From Deltaproteobacteria bacterium (GTDB taxonomy: Bacteria > Desulfobacterota > DSM-4660 > Desulfatiglandales > Desulfatiglandaceae): a stretch of DNA of 8,422 nt. This document shows, piece by piece, positions 1 to 5,756 of this stretch. The translations under genes and the position numbers were made by a program. The first letter of the stretch is position 1, and each line of letters opens with the position of its first letter. The notes under the pieces were generated by a model. It saw only the letters and a list, made by a program, of their open reading frames with translations. It was not told the DNA's origin and did no database searches. The stretch lies in the NCBI GenBank assembly GCA_029932035.1, contig JAOZQV010000150.1:1-8422 (forward strand), read 5' to 3'.

Positions 1-170
1 TTCATCCCCATGTCCAACAGCTTTGCCTGAAGGAATTCCGCTAAATGGACAGCCGGAAGGTCAAATTGAACCAACACTACATCGCCCTTTTTAAATTTGC
101 CACTCCTTGCCGCCTTTAAGCCCCACAACAGGACATCGGCGTACTTATCTAACTGTTTCTTGGTTAACAC
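1..170 (-). CDS. M29-type metallo-aminopeptidase, N-terminal fragment
   Basis: This is the first 56 codons of a gene that runs off the left edge of the window. It starts with GTG at 170-168, preceded by a near-perfect Shine-Dalgarno (AAGGAGG, spaced 7 bases). The visible protein begins MLTKKQLDKYADVLLWGLKA and continues with a stretch containing KKGDVVLVQFDLPAVHLAEF. From memory this resembles the N-terminus of thermophilic-type (M29) aminopeptidases, which are cytoplasmic metal-dependent exopeptidases. The metal ligands of that family lie further downstream and are not in the window, so the catalytic assignment rests only on N-terminal resemblance. The start lies 17 bases after the stop of the PUA-domain gene, so it is probably co-transcribed with the methyltransferase genes. 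The cut at position 1 is the window edge, not a truncation in the genome. Confidence 0.72.
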   Translation of the reverse strand, partial: MLTKKQLDKYADVLLWGLKAARSGKFKKGDVVLVQFDLPAVHLAEFLQAKLLDMGM

Positions 171-177
171 GGTAAAA

Positions 178-184
178 CCTCCTT
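178..184 (-). promoter_or_regulatory. Strong ribosome binding site that fixes the GTG start of the aminopeptidase
   Basis: On the minus strand the bases read AAGGAGG, then TTTTACC, then GTG. The match to the anti-Shine-Dalgarno is complete over seven bases with normal spacing. No ATG lies nearby in frame, so this site decides the GTG start at 170. It is the strongest ribosome binding site in the window. Confidence 0.8.
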
Positions 185-187
185 ATT

Positions 188-673
188 TTAATTTTGGCTT
201 ACGATGGTTTTGTTCGACGTCATATTCAGCATAGCGCTTCTGATCTCCTTTTTGGGAAGTTGTGAGCGGATCTTGCCATTAATTAAGAGCCCGAGCCCGA
301 GAATCGTGTCTTTTCCAGTAGAAAGGATTACATAGCCGTTATCGAGCTTTAGATCAACAGGAATTTCTCCACCCTTTAATAATATTTGTAACTGCTCCAT
401 GTTTATTTGAAGTTTTCCCTTGCTGGCAAACCGGCCGAAGGTCTGTATAAACCTGGTGGTGGGTTTTACGAAGCTTCCCACTCTTTGAAAGGTCCTCAGT
501 CCTACCTTTGATACTTTCAAGTGGGAAGCTGTTTCTATATGCTGACCTCTTTTCAGCAGAAGCCAGCTCCTTTTTGTGCTGAACAACAGATAGTCCTCGA
601 AGAGCGTTTTAGGGATCCCGAAACGATTTTCCATGTATGAAAAAAGGCGGGTCCGGTCATCTTCTCCTGCCAA
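188..673 (-). CDS. Stand-alone RsmF-like PUA-type RNA-binding domain protein
   Basis: The product looks like the C-terminal RNA-binding part of RsmF-type m5C methyltransferases, here as its own reading frame. Recognisable parts are an N-terminal segment with NRFGIPKTLFEDYLLF and a C-terminal PUA-like core (GYVILSTGKDTILGLGLL, then GKIRSQLPKKEIRSA). It probably helps the adjacent methyltransferase bind rRNA; that is inference. The start is uncertain. The open frame reaches ATG at 748 (186 residues), but that gives 92 bases of overlap, and the extra N-terminus looks like a shadow of the methyltransferase end. ATG at 634 would cut into the helix before FGIP and has no Shine-Dalgarno. TTG at 673 (162 residues, 17-base overlap) is my compromise, although it too lacks a good ribosome binding site. 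A strong AGGAG plus ATG at 660 sits in the wrong frame (see findings). Confidence 0.68.
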   Translation of the reverse strand: MAGEDDRTRLFSYMENRFGIPKTLFEDYLLFSTKRSWLLLKRGQHIETASHLKVSKVGLRTFQRVGSFVKPTTRFIQTFGRFASKGKLQINMEQLQILLKGGEIPVDLKLDNGYVILSTGKDTILGLGLLINGKIRSQLPKKEIRSAMLNMTSNKTIVSQN

Positions 674-1562
674 TTCTGGCCATGAAGAAGCCCACTGAAT
701 CGAGGCGGTGGGGATAGAATCTAACGGCGTTCTTGAGTCGTTTGTCATATTTCTTGTCTTTCCACTCTGTTATCCCGGGTTCAAAATCGAAACCCACGTC
801 AATGGGAAGCAATTCCGCGTCCCTTTCTTTCAATAGCAAATCCACTATGGACTCGTTCTCTTCAGGGTTGTATGTGCAGGTGGCGTAAAGCATCTGGCCG
901 TTTTCCTGTAGGAGGTCGAAGCCCCGCAAAATGATTTTTTTTTGCAGGACAGAGAGTTTTTCTCTCCCCTTATTCTCCCTGTAACTGCTCGTATCTCTTG
1001 TTTTCCTGAATTTTCCCTCACAGGAACAGGGGACATCGGCCAGGACATAGTCGAAACGCTGCTTCAAGGGGAATTCCTGGGCCTGGTAACCGGTCACAAC
1101 CGCGTTCAGCACGCCGAGTCTGGAGAGGGTATGCCCCAAGGATATGTGCCTGTTAGTGTAAAGATCATTGGATACTATCAGCCCTGTATTGTTCATGATC
1201 TGTGCGCAGTGAGCGCTCTTCCCACCAGGGGCCGCGCACATGTCAAGGAGGCAGGAGTTTTCTCTCGGCGTAAGGGCAATGGAGGCGATGGCAGAGGTCA
1301 GGGCCTGGGGATGGATGTAGCCCAAAAAGTACTCTAACAGGTTGCCTGGGGAGGCCAACCCCGGCGCGAGATATAGAGTGTCATATCTCTGGGAGGACCG
1401 TATCAGTTGGACGCCCTTATTTTCTAATAAGTGAACTAAGGACGCTGGTTCAATCAGCAGGCGGTTTATCCTGAGGTGGGTCGGGATAGGCCTTTGGAGT
1501 CTCTCCTGAAAGAGGGAAAACTCGGGTATTATTTCAGAGTACGTCTCAAAAAGACCTGTCAT
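657..1562 (-). CDS. RsmB/RsmF (NOL1/NOP2/Sun) family RNA cytosine-C5 methyltransferase
   Basis: A cytoplasmic SAM-dependent methyltransferase that makes 5-methylcytosine in RNA, most likely rRNA. The 301-residue protein has the family motifs in order: LRIN near residues 30-33 in the N-terminal RNA-contacting part; the SAM loop LLDMCAAPGGKS at 105-116; acidic ND at 132-133; ADVPCSCEG at 175-183, whose Cys179 is the usual product-release cysteine; and ATCTYNPEENE at 227-237, whose Cys229 is the usual nucleophile. The end (RFYPHRLDSVGFFMARIG) is the normal family C-terminus. Bacterial RsmF proteins are usually around 450-480 residues with a fused PUA-like domain. Here that domain is in the next, overlapping frame, so this is a minimal catalytic form or a split gene. 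The ATG at 1562 is the only good start after an upstream in-frame stop; its ribosome binding site is weak. Whether it is the RsmB, RsmF or another subfamily cannot be settled from motifs. Confidence 0.93.
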   Translation of the reverse strand: MTGLFETYSEIIPEFSLFQERLQRPIPTHLRINRLLIEPASLVHLLENKGVQLIRSSQRYDTLYLAPGLASPGNLLEYFLGYIHPQALTSAIASIALTPRENSCLLDMCAAPGGKSAHCAQIMNNTGLIVSNDLYTNRHISLGHTLSRLGVLNAVVTGYQAQEFPLKQRFDYVLADVPCSCEGKFRKTRDTSSYRENKGREKLSVLQKKIILRGFDLLQENGQMLYATCTYNPEENESIVDLLLKERDAELLPIDVGFDFEPGITEWKDKKYDKRLKNAVRFYPHRLDSVGFFMARIGRRR

Positions 1563-1616
1563 GCTTTGCGATTCTCAAGATGCGGAATTATCAGATTACC
1601 CCGGGGCGCTGTCTTG

Positions 1617-1961
1617 TCAGTCACTTGATTTAAAGGCGTTAACCACATCCTCCCTATTTTCGAATATGCTGAATATCCGGTCAAAGCCCATTAACTTGAA
1701 GATGGAGTCCACGGGATCCGTTATGCAGCATAACTTGAGCCAACCCCCTTTATCTTTCAGCCTCTTAAAGGAGGTGAGCAAAACCCCGCAGCCCATGCTG
1801 TCAATGAAGCGGATCCGGCTCATGTCAAATACTACTTTGGTGTTTTGTTCTAAAAGAGGTTCGATACCCTGCTTGAATTCCAGCGTGATGCTCGCCTCCA
1901 GGGTCTCTCCCGGCAGGAGAACAACCACTATATCACCAATTGTTTCCATATCGAAATCCAT
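1617..1961 (-). CDS. STAS-domain anti-sigma factor antagonist
   Basis: A single STAS domain of 114 residues, the usual length for SpoIIAA/RsbV-type antagonists. Such proteins bind an anti-sigma kinase when unphosphorylated and release its target; phosphorylation of a conserved serine by the kinase blocks this. The beta-strand VVFDMSRIRFIDSMGCGVLL (residues 43-62) holds the expected site: Ser55 in DSMGCG, corresponding to DSSGLG in typical members. The N-terminus (GDIVVVLLPGETLEA) is the normal first strand pair. ATG at 1961-1959 shares one base with the stop of the upstream kinase gene (TAATG), with AGAGG about 10 bases before it, so the two are translationally coupled and probably made in fixed ratio. 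The methyltransferase gene follows after 54 bases with no terminator visible. Partner assignment to the adjacent kinase is by context. Confidence 0.92.
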   Translation of the reverse strand: MDFDMETIGDIVVVLLPGETLEASITLEFKQGIEPLLEQNTKVVFDMSRIRFIDSMGCGVLLTSFKRLKDKGGWLKLCCITDPVDSIFKLMGFDRIFSIFENREDVVNAFKSSD

Positions 1962-2416
1962 TAAATATTAACCTCTTCCGCCTCACGTACGCAGCTTTCC
2001 GGAGTCTTTTTCTGTTTTATAAGACAGACGGTCTTCTTCCCCTTTTCGCTTTGGATATATGTGGCCTCATCCACGCAACAATCGATCATATGGAGGCCAA
2101 ACCCCGCCTCAGCCGTGCCGTCCAATACTGGAGGCGGCACAGAATCGCGATCAAAAGATTGGCCCCAATAGTTGAGACGGAATATGAGCTTGTCATCGAA
2201 CCAGTGGGCCTCTATCACGATGCGTTGATCAATTCGATTGGCATATGCGTGCCTGATTATGTTGACGGCGGCCTCGTGAACAGCGAGTTCTAAATGGCAT
2301 ATGTCTTCTTCGTCAAAAGACCATTGGGCATTCCGGCAGCAGAATTCACGGACAAAGTCGCGGGCCTTGGGCAGTTCGCGGAAATGGCTCTTAATCTCTA
2401 ACACCACTTGTTGCAT
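1961..2416 (-). CDS. RsbW/SpoIIAB-like GHKL ATPase, putative anti-sigma serine kinase
   Basis: A 151-residue HATPase_c-type protein, the size of RsbW/SpoIIAB. The N-box is clear: E44, E48, N52 and H56 in ELAVHEAAVNIIRHAY, with Asn52 the expected magnesium ligand. The G2 box is GFGLHMIDCCVDEATY at 105-120. The G1 position, normally D-x-G, reads YWG at 83-85 (LNYWGQSFD), so the adenine-contacting aspartate seems replaced. It would phosphorylate the STAS protein encoded immediately downstream (one-base overlap). Start choice: an open frame extends to GTG at 2494 (177 residues), but ATG at 2416 has a good AGAGAGG three bases upstream, begins where family members begin, and lies downstream of a promoter-like element that overlaps the GTG. 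Cysteine pairs at 26-27 and 113-114 are unusual. The target (sigma factor or other protein) is not in the window. Confidence 0.87.
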   Translation of the reverse strand: MQQVVLEIKSHFRELPKARDFVREFCCRNAQWSFDEEDICHLELAVHEAAVNIIRHAYANRIDQRIVIEAHWFDDKLIFRLNYWGQSFDRDSVPPPVLDGTAEAGFGLHMIDCCVDEATYIQSEKGKKTVCLIKQKKTPESCVREAEEVNI

Positions 2417-2419
2417 CGT

Positions 2420-2426
2420 CCTCTCT
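2420..2426 (-). promoter_or_regulatory. Ribosome binding site deciding the start of the RsbW-like gene
   Basis: On the minus strand AGAGAGG is followed by ACG and ATG (2416-2414). It supports the internal ATG over the upstream GTG at 2494, which has no comparable site. Confidence 0.6.
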
Positions 2427-2486
2427 TCTAAGGGCGCCTGCGTTACAAAATCGTGGTAACCTCTATTATGTAAAAGGCTAACATCA

Positions 2487-2514
2487 ATTATCACATTTGC
2501 TATCTATATGCCAA
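2487..2514 (-). promoter_or_regulatory. Candidate sigma-70-like promoter for the RsbW/STAS pair
   Basis: Reading the minus strand, TTGGCA at 2514-2509 (5 of 6 to TTGACA), a 16-base spacer and GATAAT at 2492-2487 (5 of 6 to TATAAT) form a plausible promoter. Transcription would begin near 2480 and leave a leader of roughly 64 bases before ATG 2416. The gap from 2417 to 2556 holds nothing else I can recognise, and no terminator hairpin separates it from the regulator gene upstream, so readthrough from that operon remains possible. Confidence 0.4.
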
Positions 2515-2556
2515 CGGTTTTCATTAACTCGTATAAATCCTAATGCAACATCGGGG

Positions 2557-4062
2557 TCAACTTTCCGGATAGGACAAGGTTCGTCGCAATTTCTCGAATT
2601 CTTTCTCTAATTTTTTCATAAGCGCACGGGCTGATTCAATATCGCCATCTTTTCCGGTCATTTCCATCTCAAAGGCCGTATCTGTCAATCTGCGAGCCCC
2701 AATGTTGGCAGATGAGCCTTTGATGGTATGGGCCTGATGCTCTACCTGGGCCGGGTCTTTGTCCTTTAGGGCCTGATTCAGCTTTTCCATCTGAGAAAGT
2801 GTATCCTCCATGAATATGACTAAGAGTTCTTTTGCAAAATCTTCATCCCCATCGACCCGCTCCATCAGTTCATTCCTGTCAAAAATATCTTCGTCTTCCA
2901 GTATCTCTCGTGACTCCTCTGTTTCTGTCTTCAAACCCGCACCCCCTGTTGATGTGGGCGTCCCCCTCTGTGGTACGTCCTCTTCCTGGGAGAGGATGTC
3001 TGCCAGTTCGTCTGCCTTTTCTGTCTCTACCTCGCTGAGATCAAGGATATCATAGAGAACCCTTTGGAGTTTTGCTATAGACGTCTTAATACGGGTGACG
3101 ATTTCCAGATCTACTGGTTTAAGATAATCCTTTTCCAACAGCAGATCCGCTGATTCGAGAACCCCATTCATAGGCAGATACAGATCGTGGGTGCAGACCG
3201 CCAAGAGATCATCCTTCATATGTTCAAGGTCTTTCAACTCATCGGCCGCTCTCAGTTCACGTCTATTGAGCTGGATTCTCTCCAACTGAACGCTGAGGCG
3301 AGCAAGCAGCTCTTCTTTGAGAAAGGGTTTAACGAGATAATCGGTGGCCCCCGCCTTGAATATCTCAAGCAACTGGGATTGATCCTCCGCACCGGTCAAG
3401 AATATAATAGGAAGATGGGGAATATCCGGGTGGTTCCTGATTTTCCTACAAAGCTCCATTCCATCCATCCGAGGCATCATCAGATCGGTGATCACGATAT
3501 CGATTTCTGCCATCTTTGATTCCATGATTTCAAAGGCGTGCATCCCATCTTCGGCCTCCACAACGGTCAATCCCTCCCGCTGCAGGGCTTCCGACACGAT
3601 TCGCCGGGCAACTGTGCTGTCATCCACCACCAGCGCCACCAAGTCCTGTAAACTGCTTTCCGGTTTTAGCATCTTGTTTACCGCGGCAAGTATCTCCCCC
3701 TTTTCAAAGGGTTTGGTGATGAAGTCGGCTGCCCCGAGTTCAAAACCGCGATTGCGGTCTTGAATGGTATCGTTGCCCGTTACAAAGATGATGGGTACCT
3801 GCCCGTCCCTGCTGCGTGTGAAAAAACGCGCATAATGCTCCTTGCGAAGTTTTTTGCATGTGTCAAAACCGTTCAGTTTGGGCATCTCAATGTCAAGGGT
3901 GATCAGGGCCGGTGGCGGTGCCTCCGCGGACTTGATTAAGGCCTCGATCCCATCAGCAGCCTCGACCACATCATATCCGCCATGCTCTAATTCATCACGG
4001 ATGGTCCTTCGCACCGTCATGCTATCATCCACTACCAGGATGTTCATAGGTTCCACTGGCAT
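2557..4062 (-). CDS. Hybrid response regulator: REC-REC-degenerate HisKA-HPt
   Basis: A 501-residue soluble phosphorelay protein. REC1 (about 6-130) has DD12-13, phospho-acceptor Asp57 (LDIEMP), Thr95 and Lys117 (TKPF). REC2 (about 140-260) has DD147-148, Asp193 (TDLMMP), Thr223 and Lys245 (VKPF). A coiled linker leads to residues 283-345, which look like a HisKA two-helix segment (CTHDLYLPMNGVLESADLLL ... DILDLSEVE) with His292 but without the usual Arg after HDL. No N, G1 or G2 box follows, so there is no ATPase domain. A low-complexity acidic linker (350-390) leads to an HPt domain (about 395-495) with phospho-accepting His445 in HQAHTIKGSSANIG. It can probably receive phosphate on either REC domain and pass it through the HPt histidine. 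The ATG at 4062 has AGGAG five bases upstream. It lies between the chemosensory genes and the partner-switch pair. Confidence 0.92.
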   Translation of the reverse strand: MPVEPMNILVVDDSMTVRRTIRDELEHGGYDVVEAADGIEALIKSAEAPPPALITLDIEMPKLNGFDTCKKLRKEHYARFFTRSRDGQVPIIFVTGNDTIQDRNRGFELGAADFITKPFEKGEILAAVNKMLKPESSLQDLVALVVDDSTVARRIVSEALQREGLTVVEAEDGMHAFEIMESKMAEIDIVITDLMMPRMDGMELCRKIRNHPDIPHLPIIFLTGAEDQSQLLEIFKAGATDYLVKPFLKEELLARLSVQLERIQLNRRELRAADELKDLEHMKDDLLAVCTHDLYLPMNGVLESADLLLEKDYLKPVDLEIVTRIKTSIAKLQRVLYDILDLSEVETEKADELADILSQEEDVPQRGTPTSTGGAGLKTETEESREILEDEDIFDRNELMERVDGDEDFAKELLVIFMEDTLSQMEKLNQALKDKDPAQVEHQAHTIKGSSANIGARRLTDTAFEMEMTGKDGDIESARALMKKLEKEFEKLRRTLSYPES

Positions 4063-4084
4063 GGCCTCTCCTATTGAATTGCGT

Positions 4085-4147
4085 GAGCCAGATCAAAATG
4101 GCTCTGCCTGAACGGATTGCAGGGAATTCTAAGCCCTTTTCAGGGCT
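4085..4147. other. Two hairpins in the leader of the REC-REC-HPt gene
   Basis: The 160-base gap 4063-4222 contains, besides the palindromic repeat listed separately, two perfect inverted repeats. GAGCCA (4085-4090) pairs with TGGCTC (4099-4104) around an 8-base loop. AGCCCT (4132-4137) pairs with AGGGCT (4142-4147) around a 4-base loop; in the minus-strand RNA this loop reads GAAA, a GNRA tetraloop. Neither is followed by a T-run in the direction of transcription, so they do not look like intrinsic terminators. They could structure the leader of the downstream mRNA or stabilise the 3' end of the upstream one. I see no convincing promoter here. Confidence 0.4.
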
Positions 4148-4186
4148 GGGCGCTAACTTGAAGGGTAGCCGTTTCTTTTGTTCGTC

Positions 4187-4206
4187 ATTCCGGCGAAAGC
4201 CGGAAT
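4187..4206. repeat. Palindromic dispersed-repeat-like element
   Basis: ATTCCGGC (4187-4194), GAAA, GCCGGAAT (4199-4206) is a perfect 8-bp stem with a four-base loop, embedded in a context (CGTC before, CCAG after) that matches from memory a type of short repeat scattered between genes in many proteobacterial genomes. It begins 17 bases after the stop of the REC-coiled-coil gene. In the minus-strand transcript it lacks a following U-run, so it may act as an mRNA 3'-end stabiliser or a weak attenuator. Only one copy is in this window, so its repetitive nature is recalled, not shown. Confidence 0.55.
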
Positions 4207-4222
4207 CCAGTCAGACAATGCT

Positions 4223-4735
4223 TTACTTCAATATTACTTCCCGTATCCTCTGTAGTTTTTCTTGCAACATTGCCACCTGTATCTCCAGTTCCTGTATGGT
4301 CTCCGAAGCAGTCGCCTCAGTTACATCCATGGCCTCACGGAGATCGCTGGCATCCCTGACCAATGTTTTCAAATTGCAGATCTTTTCTAAGCGCAGAAAT
4401 AATTCCTCAAGGTTTATGGGCTTCTGGAGGTAGTCTGATGCCCCCTTTTTCATGGCCTCCACTGCATTATCCACAGAAGCATACCCGGTTATGAGAATAA
4501 CCTCCGTGTTACCGTGTCTTTCTTTGGCGGCTTCCAATACTGCTATACCATCCGGCCCTCCCGGCATCATCAAATCGGTTAAGACCACGTCAAAACGGTA
4601 TTTTGAAATGAGACGGACAGCATCAGCGCCATTGCCGGCTGTCTCAATCTCATAGCCCTCCTTTTTGAGCTTCTTTTCCAGAAGACTAAGGGTACTCGGA
4701 TCATCATCAACGGCCAGGATCTTGAGATTGTTCAT
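4223..4735 (-). CDS. Response regulator: receiver domain with C-terminal coiled coil
   Basis: A 170-residue cytoplasmic regulator. The receiver domain (about 3-120) is complete: acidic cluster D10-D12, phospho-acceptor Asp54 (LTDLMMPGG), Thr83 (ITGYAS) and Lys105 (QKPINLEEL). These motifs resemble receivers of NtrC-type regulators more than a classical CheY. The remaining 50 residues contain no DNA-binding, GGDEF or AAA domain; they are charged and heptad-like (IQELEIQVAMLQEKLQRIRE), suggesting a coiled coil for dimerisation or for docking to a partner. ATG at 4735 lies 29 bases inside the end of cheR, with AGAGG seven bases before it, so it is translationally coupled to cheR. Its place directly after cheR suggests that it is phosphorylated by the CheA of this system. 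The output partner is not evident. Confidence 0.9.
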   Translation of the reverse strand: MNNLKILAVDDDPSTLSLLEKKLKKEGYEIETAGNGADAVRLISKYRFDVVLTDLMMPGGPDGIAVLEAAKERHGNTEVILITGYASVDNAVEAMKKGASDYLQKPINLEELFLRLEKICNLKTLVRDASDLREAMDVTEATASETIQELEIQVAMLQEKLQRIREVILK

Positions 4736-5582
4736 GGATAGGCCTCTTCAACTGGTAGAAAATAGATCTCAAATGCCTCTTAGGTTCAAAACCGGGATGC
4801 ACGCCGGTTAAGGATTCCGTAGACCCGATAATTAAATAGCCGTCAGGTTCCAGAACCTTTGCAATTTTGTCAAAGAGCTTTTTTCGGTCTTCAAGACCAA
4901 AATAGATTGCCACATTTCGACAGAACACGATATCAAACTTTCCTAATCCCATGAGGGGATGCATCAGGTTGAATTTCTTGAAAGAGACCATTGCCCTTAT
5001 TTCATCCTTGATTTTCCACATATCACCATGGGGGGTGAAATATTTATTCAACCTATACCTTGAAAGACCTCGCTCAATTTCAAATTTATTGTATTTGCCA
5101 TAACTTGCCTTGGCAATGGCCTCATCAGAGATATCTGTCCCCAACAATCTGATGTTGTATCCTTCAATATCAGGCAAAAGTTCTTTTAATACCACGGCGA
5201 TACTGTAGATCTCCTGGCCTGTGGAACAGGCGGCGCTCCAAATTCGGATAGGTACGGAAAAAAGGCCTGAGGAGTTAACCGTCCGCAAGTCAATAAGATC
5301 AGGTACGATTTTGTGTTGCAAGAGTTCAAATGGTCCAGCATCACGAAAAAACAGGGTCTCATTGGTCGTAATCCTGTTTATGATTTTTCGCTGAAGGGAT
5401 TTGGTAAGGTCGGCCCTGGCCTTATATTGTAACTCATCATAAGAGACACAGTCATATTCCTCAAGGAGGCTCTCGAGCCTGGTTTCTATGAGATAAGTTT
5501 TACTCTGGTCAAGCCGTATCCCGGTTATTTCGTGTATGTATTTGGAAACGGTATTTAATTCTTCAGGGGATATCTCGGTCAT
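4707..5582 (-). CDS. cheR: CheR, chemoreceptor glutamate O-methyltransferase
   Basis: CheR uses SAM to methylate glutamates on the MCP signalling helices, opposing CheB, and so sets receptor adaptation. The 291-residue protein has the usual size. The N-terminal helical domain (about 1-65) is followed by TTNETLFFRD (72-81), the SAM loop WSAACSTGQEIYSIA (115-129), the acidic GTDIS (148-152), FDIVFCRNVAIYF (216-228) and the late strand GYLIIGSTESL (248-258). There is no TPR extension or C-terminal fusion. The end overlaps the next regulator by 29 bases. ATG at 5582 has no clear Shine-Dalgarno, and the gap before it is filled by a repeat, so expression may depend on transcription from upstream. 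A weak promoter-like pair (TCGACA 5710-5705, 15 bases, CATAAT 5689-5684) is visible but its spacing is short. Confidence 0.96.
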   Translation of the reverse strand: MTEISPEELNTVSKYIHEITGIRLDQSKTYLIETRLESLLEEYDCVSYDELQYKARADLTKSLQRKIINRITTNETLFFRDAGPFELLQHKIVPDLIDLRTVNSSGLFSVPIRIWSAACSTGQEIYSIAVVLKELLPDIEGYNIRLLGTDISDEAIAKASYGKYNKFEIERGLSRYRLNKYFTPHGDMWKIKDEIRAMVSFKKFNLMHPLMGLGKFDIVFCRNVAIYFGLEDRKKLFDKIAKVLEPDGYLIIGSTESLTGVHPGFEPKRHLRSIFYQLKRPIHEQSQDPGR

Positions 5583-5594
5583 TGGCCATTTAGA

Positions 5595-5690
5595 TTATTC
5601 TCTTACTCATAATCATAATCTTACTTATAATCAAACATCTCTCAAGCAGATTGTAAAAGAGTATGATTAAGATTACGAGTATGATTATGA
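5595..5690. repeat. Inverted array of degenerate hexamers between cheB and cheR
   Basis: Two arms of a degenerate six-base unit (roughly GAKTAN) face each other. The left arm (5601-5632, read on the minus strand) and the right arm (5659-5690, read on the plus strand) agree at 25 of 32 positions and enclose a 26-base loop. The units are, for example, GATTAT, AAGTAA, GATTAT, GATTAT, GAGTAA on the left and GAGTAT, GATTAA, GATTAC, GAGTAT, GATTAT on the right. The transcript could fold into a long AU-rich imperfect stem just before cheR. The rest of the 174-base gap (5691-5756) shows nothing certain. Origin and function are unknown; it could be a mobile or amplified repeat or a regulatory leader. 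Confidence 0.65.
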
Positions 5691-5756
5691 ACTTTTGAAC
5701 GTACTGTCGATTACCTTGCCCAAGTCGCCGAAGTTAGAGCCAGCGCCTGGGTTTTT

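Noticed and set aside
942..1337. Plus-strand open frame of 131 codons opposite the methyltransferase
   Set aside because: The minus strand here carries all m5C methyltransferase motifs; the plus frame shows no recognisable domain.
1561..1971. Plus-strand open frame of 136 codons opposite the STAS gene
   Set aside because: Serine-rich shadow of a well-supported STAS domain.
2417..2494. 26-residue N-terminal extension of the RsbW-like protein from GTG 2494
   Set aside because: It overlaps the promoter-like -10 element, lacks a ribosome binding site and is not family-like; ATG 2416 has a good site.
4187..4206. Intrinsic terminator after the REC-coiled-coil gene
   Set aside because: The stem is good but no T-run follows on the transcribed strand, so it is listed as a repeat.
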